64,000 nt of DNA from contig JAESUZ010000756.1 of NCBI GenBank assembly GCA_017311185.1, positions 2,170,001-2,234,000 on the forward strand, in the 5' to 3' direction. This stretch comes from Proteles cristata cristata (lineage: Eukaryota > Chordata > Mammalia > Carnivora > Hyaenidae). A model generated the notes under the pieces. It did not search any database, was not told the origin of the DNA, and was given only the letters and a program-made list of their open reading frames with translations. This document shows, in pieces, positions 47,191-57,811 of this stretch (position 1 is its first letter; every line of letters begins with the position of its first letter). Position numbers and translations under genes: made by a program.

Positions 47191-47323
47191 ATATAGCTTT
47201 ATTTTTTTATTGTGGTAAAATACATGTAACATAAAATTTACCATCTTAACCATTTTTAAGTGTACAGCTCAGTGTTGGGAACTATATTCACACTGCTGTG
47301 CAATCCATCTCCAGAAATCTTTT

Positions 47324-47537
47324 CTTTTTTTTAAACATTCATTCAATGTTGAGAGACAAAGAAAGAGCATGGGGGTGGGGGGGAGGAGCAGAGAGAAGAA
47401 GGAGACATAGACTCCAACGGAGGCTCCAGGCTCTGAGCTGTCAGCACAGAGCCTGATGTTGGCTCGAACTCATGAACCACAAGATCATGACCTGAGTGGC
47501 AGTCAGCCGCTTAACCAACTGAGCCACCCAGGCGCCC
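47324..47537 (-). mobile_element. CAN-SINE nested in L1
   Basis: Antisense copy ending 'ccacccaggcgccc'. TSD tctccagaaatctttt (47308-47323) and tctccagaaacttttt (47538-47553) lies in L1 sequence that resumes after the SINE. Confidence 0.95.
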
Positions 47538-47696
47538 TCTCCAGAAACTTTTTAATCATGCAAAACTGAAACCTGCTTCGTTAGCCTCCCCCCTCCCTCC
47601 TCCATGCCCCTGGCAATCACTGTTCTATTTCTGTCTCTGTGAATTTGACTACTTTAGGGACCTCAAATAAATGGAATCATGTAGCATTTGTCTTTT

Positions 47697-47907
47697 TTTT
47701 TTTTTTAACTTTTTAAATGTTCATTTCTTTTTGAGAGACAGACAGAGTGTGAGCAGGGGAGGAGCAGAGAGAGGGGGAGACATAGACTCTGAAGCAGGCT
47801 GCGGGCTCTGAGCTGTCAGCACAGAGTCTGACACACATGCACAAATCGTGATATCATGACACCAACCGAAGTTGGAAGCTTAACTGACTGAGCCACCCAG
47901 GGGCCCC
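47697..47907 (-). mobile_element. CAN-SINE nested in L1
   Basis: Antisense copy ending 'ccacccaggggcccc'. TSD agcatttgtctttt (47683) and agcatttgcctttt (47908). The box B region is partly deleted. Confidence 0.95.
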
Positions 47908-49110
47908 AGCATTTGCCTTTTTGTGACTGTCTTCCTCCACTTTGCATAGTGTCCATCAGGTTAATACAAATTGTAGCTTGTGTCAGAATTTCTGTCCTTT
48001 TAAGATTGAATAATATTCTGCTGTCTGTATACACCACATTTTGTTTATTCACTTATCAGTTGATGGATTCTTGGGTTTCTCCAGCCTTCTGGCCATTGTG
48101 GAAAATGCTCCTGTGCACATAGGTGTACACATATCTTTTTCAGACCCCGCTTGCCATAATTTTGAGTCTGTACCCAGAAGTGGAATTGCCCGATCATGTG
48201 ATAAATCCGTTTTTGTTTTTTTAGGAGCTGCTGTACTGTTTTTCATAGCAAGTGCATCATATTTCATTCCCACCATTAGTGTGCCATGGCTCCAGATTTT
48301 CCACATCCTTGCTAACACGTGTGGTTTGGTTATTTTCTCTTTTTTGTTTGTTTTTGTTTATTTGTTTGGCGGTCATGCTTGTAAGCATGAAGTGGTATCT
48401 CATTGTGTGGCTTTGGTGTGTATTTCCCTGATGATGAGTTATGTTGAGCATCTTGTCATGGGTTTGTTTGTTCGTCACATGTATCACTTCTTTGGAAAAA
48501 TGTCTATTTAATTCCTTGCTAATTTTTAAGTTGGATTGCTTTTCGTTGTTACCAGTAAGTTGTAGAAGTTCTATATACATTCTGGATATTAATCCTTATC
48601 AGATAAATGATTTGCAAATATTCTCTCCCATTTGGTAAGTTGTTGTTTTAATTCTGTTGGTCGTGTCCTTTGATGCACGGAAGTTGTAAGTTTTGATGTA
48701 GCTCAATTCACCTATTTTCACTTTTGTTGCCTGTACTTCCGGTATCACATCCCAGAAATTATTGCTAAATCCAATGTTGTAAAGCTTTCTCCTGTTTTCC
48801 TCTAAGAGTTCATAGCTTTTAGCTCTTACATGTAGGTCTTTGATCCATTCTGAGTTAGTTTTTGTATATGGTGTGAGGTTAGGATCCAACCTCACCATGT
48901 GGCTATCCAGTTTTCCTACCATCGTTTGTTGAGAAGTCTGTCCTTTCCTCATTGAATGGCCTTGGCACCTTGTTGAAAATCATTTGACCTGTGTGTGAGG
49001 GTTTATTTCTGGACTCTTTTATTCCATTCATCTGCACGTCTGTATGCCAGTAGCACACTGTTTAGACGGTGGTAGTTCTCTGGCTTATTTTCTGATGGAT
49101 ATTTTCTTTA

Positions 49111-50329
49111 GCTACATCATTTTAAACTAACATGGGTTTTGCTTGCTTGCTTTTTTTTTTGGCAAAATGTATTATTATTTTCTGGTGAGAAGTTACACAT
49201 GAGAAGGCAGCTACCATTTTTACTTTTGCTTTCTTTTATGTAATGTTTATTTGTTCAGTAAAGCATCTGGACAGGTTTGCTTAGATGTGTAGCTCACACA
49301 GCGAAATGTTTGCTTAGAGATGTAGACAGCAAAATGGATTAAAGAAAGTCTTCTGTATTCTAGCTCTTTACTAATTCAAAGTGGTCTTTTCCCCAATTTG
49401 GCTGATGCGGTAAAAGTTTACTGAGTGTATATGAGGTAGCCATTTAGGATAGATCTTGTTTTTAAAATACATTGAAGTACCCGAGTAGGTTTCAAATGAA
49501 CCATTTATCTATATGTAGGTATTTATATGCATATGTCCTTAGTGTAAGAACCCACCGACTCCAGAATTATTTGTAGAGCTCCGTTGTCTGGTAGCATTTC
49601 AGGAACGGAGCTGAGAACTATTCTCTGGTGGTCATGGCAGATGGAACATTTAGACTGACAAGACATTATTCCTTGAGAGAGGCATTACCAAGTCCTCACG
49701 CTCTGCCCTCACACTGACTTCTGAGGATGATTGGAAGTGCGGACAGCCATTCCCTTTAGCGACCCTCCTCCTCCCCACAACTCATCCACAGGGTATAGTC
49801 GGGGCTTTGGGTATACTTCACAGGTATCAGATTTAACATCTTGTGTGTTACACCAAATCATACTAGGGCATCTCAACAGCAAGTCTGCTCAGGTGAAGAG
49901 CTGGCTCTCCTACATTCCTTCCTGCCCCAACCCCACCTCTTCTGCAGAGTGCTCAAACAGCAATGCGTGTTCACAGAGACAAGCATCAGTTAACAGGTGG
50001 ACGCGAGGTCCAGACGGCGAGTAGTCATACACACCTCAAAATGGAAATCCTGATGGACCCCCACACTCTCTTCAAACCGCTCTCCTTTGGGCTTCTCTTT
50101 TCATGGATGACACTCTGCAAACTCTGTGATGCCCGAAACCTGCAGCTCGTTGTAAATTCCTTCTTTCCCTCCCCTCCCCTCCACCTCCGCCCATCTAACG
50201 CCTCAGTAACCCCTACTGTATGTTTTCCTTCAGGAGCCAAAGCACCTCATATCAGTTCATTGGTCATGCTATTTGTCAAGCGACCATCTCCCGCCCAGAC
50301 CTAGCAATTACCGCCCCGGTGGTCTCCGT
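49111..50329. other. unique sequence
   Basis: No firm repeat or exon. T-rich and AT-rich to 49.5 kb, then balanced composition. Confidence 0.4.
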
Positions 50330-50446
50330 TGTGTACTTTGGCCTCCCTCTGACCTGTTCTTCCCAGCAGCCAGCTGTCCTTCCCAGCTGAAAACTGACCA
50401 CTTTTACCCTTCTGTTTAAAACTGTACAGTGTGGGGGTGGGGGTGG

Positions 50447-50706
50447 GGGGTGCCTGGATGGCTCAGTCGATTAAGTATCCAACTCTTGGTTTTGGCTCAG
50501 GTCATGATCTCACAGTTCATGGGATCGAGCCCCGTATCAGGCTTTGCACTGACAGCATTGAACTTGCTTGGGATTCTCTCTCTCCCTCTCTCTCTCTCCC
50601 TCTCTCTCTCTCCCTCTCCCTGTCTCACACTCTCTCTCTCCTCTCTTTCTCTCTGCCCTTCCCTCCCCACTCTTCCTCTGAAAAAATAAAATAAAAATAT
50701 TTAACA
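50447..50706 (+). mobile_element. CAN-SINE in L2, long (CT)n
   Basis: Sense copy 'ggggtgcctggatggctcag' with about 80 nt of CT-rich repeat (about 50575-50655). Preceded by a G-rich run (gtgggggtgggggtgggggg). TSD not clear. Confidence 0.93.
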
Positions 50707-50737
50707 AAATTTTAAATTGTGTTTTCCCATATATTTT

Positions 50738-50950
50738 TAAAAACTTTGTTAAATGTTTATTTATTTTTGAGAGAGAGACAGAGTGCAAGTGGGGCAGGGG
50801 CAGAGAGACAGGGAGACACAGAATCCGCAGCAGGATCCAGGCTCTGCGCTGTCAGCACAGAGCCCAACGCTGGGGCTCAAACTCACAGACCGTGAGATCA
50901 TGACTTAGCCGAAGTCAGGCACTTAACTGACTGAGCCACCCAGGAGCTCC
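50738..50950 (-). mobile_element. CAN-SINE in L2, inverted relative to neighbour
   Basis: Antisense copy ending 'ccacccaggagctcc'. TSD gttttcccatatatttt (50721-50737) and ggtttcccatatatttt (50951-50967). Confidence 0.96.
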
Positions 50951-51450
50951 GGTTTCCCATATATTTTGAAGGGAATGGAAATCCATTCCCACGGCTTACA
51001 CAGTCCTATGTGACCTGCTCTCTGTCTACTCCAATGTCATGTCCTTCCACCCCATCTTCCCCTTCACACACTACACTTCAGCCACACCTTCATATCCTTG
51101 AACCAGCAAAATCTTCCCCACAGTCTCCCCCTCCCCTTATACATGTTGATTCCTTTGCTTAGAACATCCTCCCTTCCCCACCATGCTTAGCGGACATTGT
51201 TTTCATTTTTCAGGTCTTCACTTTCCCTGAATAATGAACACTTAGTCTAAACTGAACATCTTCTATTATTATACATAATGGATCCTATTTGTTTCCTTCA
51301 GAGCAATTACATACTTGTTTGGTTCCTTGACTATATTTATACCTGATTATACTGCAAGCTTCCAGATGGCAGGAATTTGGTTTTGTTCACCACCATAAAC
51401 CTGGAAACTATAGTTTTGAAATGTAGTCAATATTAGTTGAATTCATGAAC

Positions 51451-51957
51451 TATTACTGGCCCAATAAAACAGCTTTTCCCCTAAAAGGAACACTCTGTCC
51501 TGGGGTAAGATCAAATCCTTACACTCAAAGCAGAACCTGCCTGCAACTCCTCAGGTAGCAATTTTCTTCTAGCTCCGGAAACATGTTAAGGACTATTCTC
51601 CATAAGACATACTGCTGTACACTAGGGCAAAAAAGAGACACAGTTCTTGTCTTGTAGATATGAATGGCCCTTTGGCTGAATTGCACATTCTTACTGATCA
51701 GAAGGAGCCATCAGTATCAGTTAGTGTCCAGAAAGAAGTGCCGTGGCCACCTTGACCCACCTATGGTGTGGTGTGGGGACATTCCCACTGCAAGGTTTCA
51801 CCTGCCCAAATAAACTCGTGACTCATCAGCACTAGACGTTCTGCCCGTCTGGCTTGAGGTGAGCATGATCAGAATTGCCACTGTACGTGAACCAAAAAAA
51901 AATGCATATATGAAAAGAGCAATGGTAGATGAATATTTAATGAAGAAGTTGGTACTG
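51451..51957. other. unique sequence
   Basis: Nothing recognised. Confidence 0.4.
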
Positions 51958-52000
51958 GGGTGTGTGTGTGTGTGTGCGCGCGCACACGTGCGTGTGTGCA
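51958..52000. repeat. (TG)n/(CG)n alternating microsatellite
   Basis: 'gggtgtgtgtgtgtgtgtgc' continuing into 'gcgcgcgcacacgtgcgtgt'. Alternating purine-pyrimidine, Z-DNA-prone, adjacent to a SINE. Confidence 0.9.
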
Positions 52001-52032
52001 AATAGCACCCTTAAGAAATTTACTTTGATTCC

Positions 52033-52249
52033 GGGGCGCCTGGGTGGCTTAGTCGGTTAAGCGTCCGACTTTCGCTTAGGTCATGATCTCGCAGTTCGTG
52101 GGTTTGAGCCCCGCGTCGGGCTCTGTGCTGACTGCCAGCTCAGAGCCTGGAGCCTGTTTCAACCTGTGACTCCCTCTCTCTCTGACCCTCCCCTGCTCAC
52201 GCTGTCTCTCTCTCTCTCCTAAAAATAAATAAAACATTAAAAAAAAAAA
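52033..52249 (+). mobile_element. CAN-SINE, group A, 20-bp TSD
   Basis: Sense copy 'ggggcgcctgggtggcttag' with group-A marks ('actttcgcttaggtc', 'gctgactgccagctcag'). Flanking 20-bp repeat at 52013-52032 and 52250-52269 (aagaaatttactttga then ttcc or gtcc; one mismatch). Intact head and A13 tail suggest a relatively recent insertion. Confidence 0.97.
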
Positions 52250-52269
52250 AAGAAATTTACTTTGAGTCC

Positions 52270-53009
52270 AAGAATGGTAGAGCTTAAAGGAATTTAGGGA
52301 TTGGCAAAACTGAGAAAATCTGTGGGCACATTAGAAGTCAAAGGCCAGTCTTTCAGGGAGCCGGGAATATTCAGGGAAAGCAAGGACCTGGAGAAATCAG
52401 TAACAGAGGACACCAGGACAGGGCAACAGGCCAGTTTAGGAGAGCTGAGCTTAGTGGTGCGTGGCATCCCTGCGAGACCCGAGCAGGGCCCGAGCAGGCA
52501 GGGCGGGGCAGAGGCTTGCATCTCAGCCTTTCCTTTCCCTGACAATGCTCCCTCCCACCCACTCTTCCAGACGGGTTCAACGAAGAAGGGACGGAGTCAC
52601 CCTGAAAGAATTTTCTGAAGCTGTAAGTGGATGGAGAGTAGTGCACTTAATTAAAGAGAAGCACCCAGATGGGCTTTCCAGTCACTGGAATGTGGAGAAC
52701 TTTGTTATAGAGTGTGACAAAAAATTCACATAAACAGACTCCCTGGGAAATGAGGTCATGTATTCAAAGTGCAATAATAGAAAGACAGCTTGGTGGGAGC
52801 TCCAGGTACTTCCTCCTCTCCCCACTCCCCTGTCTTGCCTGTTCTTTTCTATTTCCTCACCGCCCACCCCCACCCCCCCTTTCAAAATCTCTTGCAAGCA
52901 ACTGGAAGAGGAGATGCTGAGACAGAAGGTGAGGTGGTGGGGGCCAAAGATGGGAGAAGGGGGGTTATGAGGGGGGCAGGAAGAGGATGGGGCGGGAGGG
53001 GGAAAGAAA
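52270..53009. other. unique sequence, purine-rich at the right
   Basis: 52.94-53.01 kb is very G-rich. 52.80-52.89 kb is pyrimidine-rich. No exon recognised. Confidence 0.4.
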
Positions 53010-53024
53010 CATGAGAGGTATTCT

Positions 53025-53248
53025 TTTTTTTTTTTTTAATGTTTTATTTATTTCTAGGAGAGAGAGAGAGAGAGATAGCATGAGCAGGGGAGGGTCAGAG
53101 AGAGAGGGAGTCACAGACTGAAACAGGCCCCAGGCTCTGAGCTGGCAGTCAGCACAGCGCCCGACGCGGGGCTCGAACCCACGAACCACGAGATCATGAC
53201 CTAAGCGAAAGTCGGACGCTCAACCGACTAAGCCACCCAGGCGCCCCG
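53025..53248 (-). mobile_element. CAN-SINE, group A, perfect 15-bp TSD
   Basis: Antisense copy with group-A marks ('gagctggcagtcagcac', 'gactgaaacaggcccc', 'ctaagcgaaagtcggac'). TSD catgagaggtattct is identical at 53010-53024 and 53249-53263. Confidence 0.97.
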
Positions 53249-53263
53249 CATGAGAGGTATTCT

Positions 53264-56200
53264 AATAAGGTTAGTCCGACGACATCCTCCAGAGCAGCAA
53301 GATATCAAAATAAGGCTGTAGCCACCATTCTTCTCAAGGGACTCTTTCCTCAGAAACACTACAGAGAATGCCACCTAGAAGGAAGCTCTCTGGTTACATG
53401 TGGGAGTCCACCATGATAGTACTGGCCCAGGGCCATGTGACCCTGTGCAGATCTGTAGCCTCCAATCCTTGTAGAAAAGGAGGAGGTCGGACTGGAGGGC
53501 TTGCGTGGTCCTCTCAGCTCCGATACCCGGCACTTCTTAGTACAAGACGGAGGGAGAAGCTGAAGGGAGGGAAGGCCCCAACAAGCAGGGTCCTTAGGAC
53601 CGAGGCTTTTATACTGTAGTAACCCTTGTGCTGTGAAGCAGTCCAGGCAGCCAGAGCCAAAAATTCTTGTCTGGCCAAGACTTGAAAGTGACTAAAAAGC
53701 ACATCCTCATGTGTCACCAGCTCACCAGAGCAAGAAGGCTCTGTGACCCCAAAGGTCTAAGAGGATTGTTGGACAGAGATGTGAGGAGACTGGTTTGGGT
53801 GGTTTTAGAGCCCCTGCCAAGACTTTTATAAGCCTCTGGTAGACTCTTCGGTGGGATTTTTGAGTCAAGAGTTTCAGAGACACAAAAATGAGACACGGGT
53901 GTTTCTCAGTACATGGTTGACCCAGTTTTCCACCCCTCCCCTCTTCCCCCACCCAAGGCTGCAGGCCTTGGGCTGCTTCAGGGTGGGATGGGCCACGGCT
54001 CTGCTGAAGGAGACACCCTCAGACACTGAGGAAGAGCCCCTCTTCTGATGACAGCTACAGACATCAGTGCAGGCTAGAGGTGTTGCCAGGGGTAGAACAG
54101 GTTTGTCCTGCAGTCCGTTCAGGCCACGAGATGCCATGTCCTTCTGTGGCACAAAGCTGGCAATCCCTTCAGCCTCCAGAGTCACAGAATGAAGAGCGAG
54201 GCCTTATATTGGATCATCTCTCTTTGCTCTTCTAGATGCATTTTCTTCTATGATCCACCATGCTCTGGGGCTCAGCAGCTGCCCCTTATGGACTCACCAG
54301 TGGGTGAGTGCCTCTTGCTTGTAGGTACCTGCTGGGTGTGGTCAAGGGAGATGTTGTCAAGAATGGGAAGAGAGTGAGACCTGGATATGGCCATCATACT
54401 TTCCATTTGCCCCTCCAGACCCATTTCCCCCTTCTCTACGGAGATTTATAAGGAGAATATAAAATACTACATGGAGACCAGTCACATATATTATAAATGA
54501 CATAATATGTGTACAGCAATCAACTCATGGAATTGGGGGAGGCTGATTAGAATTGACACGGACAGGCAGGTTGAAGAATTCCATCAAATCTATGCTTTGC
54601 TGCCTACTTCCTTTTCTCCTCATAAATATCCCTTGGGTTTTTCTGTGGGCCTCCCTCTCACTGCTACTGGCCATTTTAGTTTATTCCCTCGTGTCAAATA
54701 CCAATTAGCCCATGCTTTGATCCACCACCACAATGTGACTTCCCACTGTCATGGGAGCTTCAAGTTTATGTTGAAGATAAAGTCAAGTGTACAGAGTTTG
54801 AGCCTGAAGCCACAAAATTAAGAGCCTCTTCATTCATGCTGCCCCTCCAGCACTGAACCCCCCATGGCCATGCTTTCCAGGCATCTGCATTTTCTGCTTG
54901 GTAAGTATATGTCAGCATTGACTCTCTATGAGACTTCTCACCCTTCTAAAAAACCACCTCAAAATCCACCCAAAGTTTAGATCTTCAAACTTGTCCACAG
55001 GGATTGCCTTCAGAGCTAGTTTCTAGCCACATTAGAAATTAGTCTCTTGTTTTACAGTGAAACATACACTCCTTTTATCTTTCTTTCACCTTCAGGGATT
55101 CCATGTCCTGTGATGACTCCCTCCCTCCCTCCTCTCCTTCCCCCTTTTTCCCCCCTTCACTTTCTCTCTCCCTCCTTGGACACAAGACCCAAGGGCCTGG
55201 AGAAATGAGTTGTGGAAGTGTTGGTGTAGAACTGAGGTCCATGTGGAGGACTGGACTGCGGGGCCAGCCTGGTCTTGGAAAAGTAGGGAGCACTTGACAT
55301 AGAACAACACTTCTGAAAGCCGATGGTTACATCTGTTATCACATATTCAAAACAGGCATGAGGCTGACTGGCTGAGACCAAGAAACCATATCCTTAGAGA
55401 ATTAGGAGGGAGATGCTGGACGATGGGCTTCCTCTCTGCTAAGACTACGTGCAAAAAGCAACTTCCGGCCAAAAGGAAAGGAGAGAATCCTGGAAAAAAC
55501 ATAAGCCATCAGATCAACATAATGGGGGTTCATCTTGTGCGGGGGACTTTGAACAAATATAAGGGGCCTGATCACAAATTTGCCCCTCCTCTGGTTGAGT
55601 GGTATGTTCATGTTTGGCTGGGCCCTCACCCAGGCTGAGTGAGCTAAGCAAACAAGAAATTGCATAGTTTTTACTGCTAAGCAAATACACAGGAAAAGAA
55701 TGACAATTAAAAGCTTAATTATTGGCTGTAAATTACAGACATTAAAAGCCGTCCTGGAGGTGTTTGGAGACACAGGAAAAATGGTTGATGCCTAAAATCC
55801 AGCTGTTCAGTAGCTTTTGACCGTGGTCACAAAGCTGCCCCTGAGCTTCAGAAACGTCTATCATGAAATCAGATGGTTTGCAGGTGTCGTTGCAAGTTTT
55901 TCTCCTTTTTTGGGGGGAGATGTTCTCTTAAGGGGGAGAACTTATCTTCTGGTGGCCCACGTCAAGAGGATCAATGTCAGGAAAAAACAGTGTTTGTTTC
56001 CTTTGTATTTTAAGACTTCCTATTTTTGGCATCCTTCCCTGAGAATGGCTTTATCTCGGTGCAGAGACCAGGAAGTCAATTGTGTTGGCTGGAGCGTCCT
56101 CTGGGCCACGCCATGTCTTGGGCTGCAGACCGTCTTTCTGAATTTCTGCAACTGTGTCAGAGTGGGCAAGCTCCAATCTTTGTGTCCCTACGAGCAAACA

Positions 56201-56450
56201 AGATTTTTTCAGTGCTGTTACTAACAATAGAACAAACGACACTGAGGACATCCAGGGAATTGTGGCGTATTGTAACGCGGGTGGATGGGCTGATGGATGG
56301 GCTGATGGATATTAACATTATTGTTTCATTTTCTTCTCCGGATTCAGTCGTTCATGAAGATTTTAAAGAAATGTATTCTTACTAAAATGATTTTGAAAAT
56401 TTACTTCATCTGCGGCTTATCTATAAAATATGAATATCTACCCTCAGATG
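53264..56450. other. longest block without a recognised repeat
   Basis: About 3.2 kb with no repeat I can name. Includes a C/T-rich stretch at 55115-55175 and a short imperfect tandem (gatgggctgatggatgggct) at 56285-56310. Several open frames of 60-135 codons have no recognisable domain. See the separate exon-like motif at 54236-54303. Confidence 0.45.
54236..54303 (+). other. weak internal-exon-like motif
   Basis: A pyrimidine-rich acceptor (tctctctttgctcttctag) is followed by 68 nt and a strong donor GTGAGT at 54304. One frame is open (CIFFYDPPCSGAQQLPLM...), but I do not recognise the peptide. Such combinations arise by chance in 64 kb, so this is a candidate only. Confidence 0.15.
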
Positions 56451-56469
56451 TAGCACTGCCTTGATTTAA

Positions 56470-56658
56470 TTTTTTTAATGTTTTTATTTATTTTTGAGAG
56501 AAAGAGAGGGCAAGAAGGGGGGTGGGGGGAATAGAGGATCCAAAGCAGGCTCTGTGGTGACAGTTGCAAGCCCGATATGGTACTTGAACTCATGGACCAC
56601 GAGATCATGACCTGAGCTCAAGTCAAATGTTCAACTGACTGAGCCACCCAGCCACGCC
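56470..56658 (-). mobile_element. CAN-SINE (SINEC_Fc-like), diverged
   Basis: Antisense copy ending 'gagccacccagccacgcc'. TSD tagcactgccttgattta and tagcagtgccttagttta (from 56451 and 56659). Confidence 0.94.
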
Positions 56659-56693
56659 TAGCAGTGCCTTAGTTTAAAACTTTTGCTCTTTAG

Positions 56694-56913
56694 GGGGACA
56701 CCTAGATGGCTCAGTTGGTTAGGCATCTGACTTCTGCTCAGGTCATGATCTCATCATTTGTGGGTTTGAGCCCCGCGTCGGGCTCTGTGCTGACAGCTCA
56801 GAGCCTGAAGCCTATTTGGGATTCTGTGTCTTCCTTTCTCCCTGCCCCTCCCTCACTCATGTTCTCTCTCTCTCTAACTCTCAAAAATAAATAAAATATT
56901 CAAAAACTTAAAA
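56694..56913 (+). mobile_element. CAN-SINE (SINEC_Fc-like)
   Basis: Sense copy 'gggggacacctagatggctc', 35 bp from an antisense copy on its left. TSD ttttgctctttag at 56681-56693 and 56918-56930. Confidence 0.95.
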
Positions 56914-56930
56914 AAATTTTTGCTCTTTAG

Positions 56931-57299
56931 AATATTTTTTCTTATATTAAAAAATTTGAATTCCAGAAATATAAAACAAAGAATAATATAATACCACACA
57001 CATATTTCCATCACCTATAGTCATCAACTTAACATTTATTGGATTTGCTTTTAGCTTTTTTTTTCTTATCCTTGTTTTTCATTTTTTAAATCATTGAAGC
57101 ATCACCAAGGTGAAATTTTGCTTTAACCACTGTCTTAATCTCACCACACAGCTATGCAATGATACTACAAGTTTGGTGTGTGTGGTTCAAGACTGTTTTC
57201 ATGTCTTACATAAAATATATCCCCAGAAAATATAGGATACATTTTTATGTGTATTTTGCTTTTTTCTTTATTAAAAATATTTTATTATACTAAGAACAC
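56931..57299. other. AT-rich sequence, origin unclear
   Basis: Possibly very old LINE-derived; nothing certain. Confidence 0.3.
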
Positions 57300-57545
57300 T
57301 TAACATGAGATCTATCCTCTTAGCACATTTTAAAAAAGTTTTTATTTTCATTCTAGTTAGTTAAACATAGTGTTATATTAGCTTCAAGTGTACGATGTAG
57401 TGATTCAACAATTTCATACATCACCCACTGCTCAGCATGACAAGTGCACTCCTTAATTCCCATCACCTGTTTAAAATTGTTTTTTACCAATCTGATGGGT
57501 GAAAGTGATATATTGTTCTTGGTTATACTTCTCTGATTACTGTTG
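57300..57545 (-). mobile_element. L1 3'-end fragments, antisense
   Basis: 57300-57335 resembles old L1 3' UTR ('acatgagatctatcctctta'). 57345-57475 matches a carnivore L1 3' UTR ('tagtgttatattagcttcaa', 'aagtgcactccttaattccc'). 57490-57545 again resembles older L1 ('ccaatctgatgggtgaaag'). Confidence 0.65.
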
Positions 57546-57710
57546 GACATGATGTTTGCTAACACTTGTATAGCAGTATGTGCCAGCCACTTTTCAAGCA
57601 GTTAATTTGTATTAACTAATTTTGTTCTTTCAAACCTAGGAGGCAGGGAGCTCTTTTACTAGTTTAGGAAAACTAGACACAGGTCAAGTTATCTGCCAAG
57701 GTCAATGACC
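57546..57710 (-). repeat. MIR SINE relic
   Basis: Antisense MIR: 'gcagtatgtgccagccactt', 'ggaggcagggagctctttta' and 'gacacaggtcaagttatctg'. Moderately clear. Confidence 0.65.
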
Positions 57711-57811
57711 ACCACATTTCCTCTACCTTTCCTATTAATAACTTTTACCCAATTTTTTCCCCATTGCATTGCTGATCTTTTTTCTTACCAATATCTAGTA
57801 TTTTTAAAAAA

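Larger units (their letters stand above)
47197..49110 (-). mobile_element. second old L1 fragment, antisense 3' end
   Basis: The antisense L1 3' end begins at a T run (47203), followed by 3' UTR text ('ttaccatcttaaccattttt'). The C-terminal part of the second frame follows, with 'cccagaagtggaattgcc' (about 48173) and 'gtatatggtgtgaggttagg' (about 48865). Reads to about 49100. Two antisense SINEs are nested in it. It abuts the L1 fragment on its left but restarts at a 3' end, so it is a separate insertion. Confidence 0.88.
50330..51450 (+). repeat. LINE L2, sense, split by two SINEs
   Basis: L2 landmarks 'cagcagccagctgtcc' (about 50367) and 'ttctgtttaaaactgtacag' (50410), then two SINEs. L2 resumes at about 50985 with 'ttcagccacaccttcatatc' and 'tcaggtcttcactttccctg', ending 'actatagttttgaaatgtag' near 51425. 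Confidence 0.75.
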
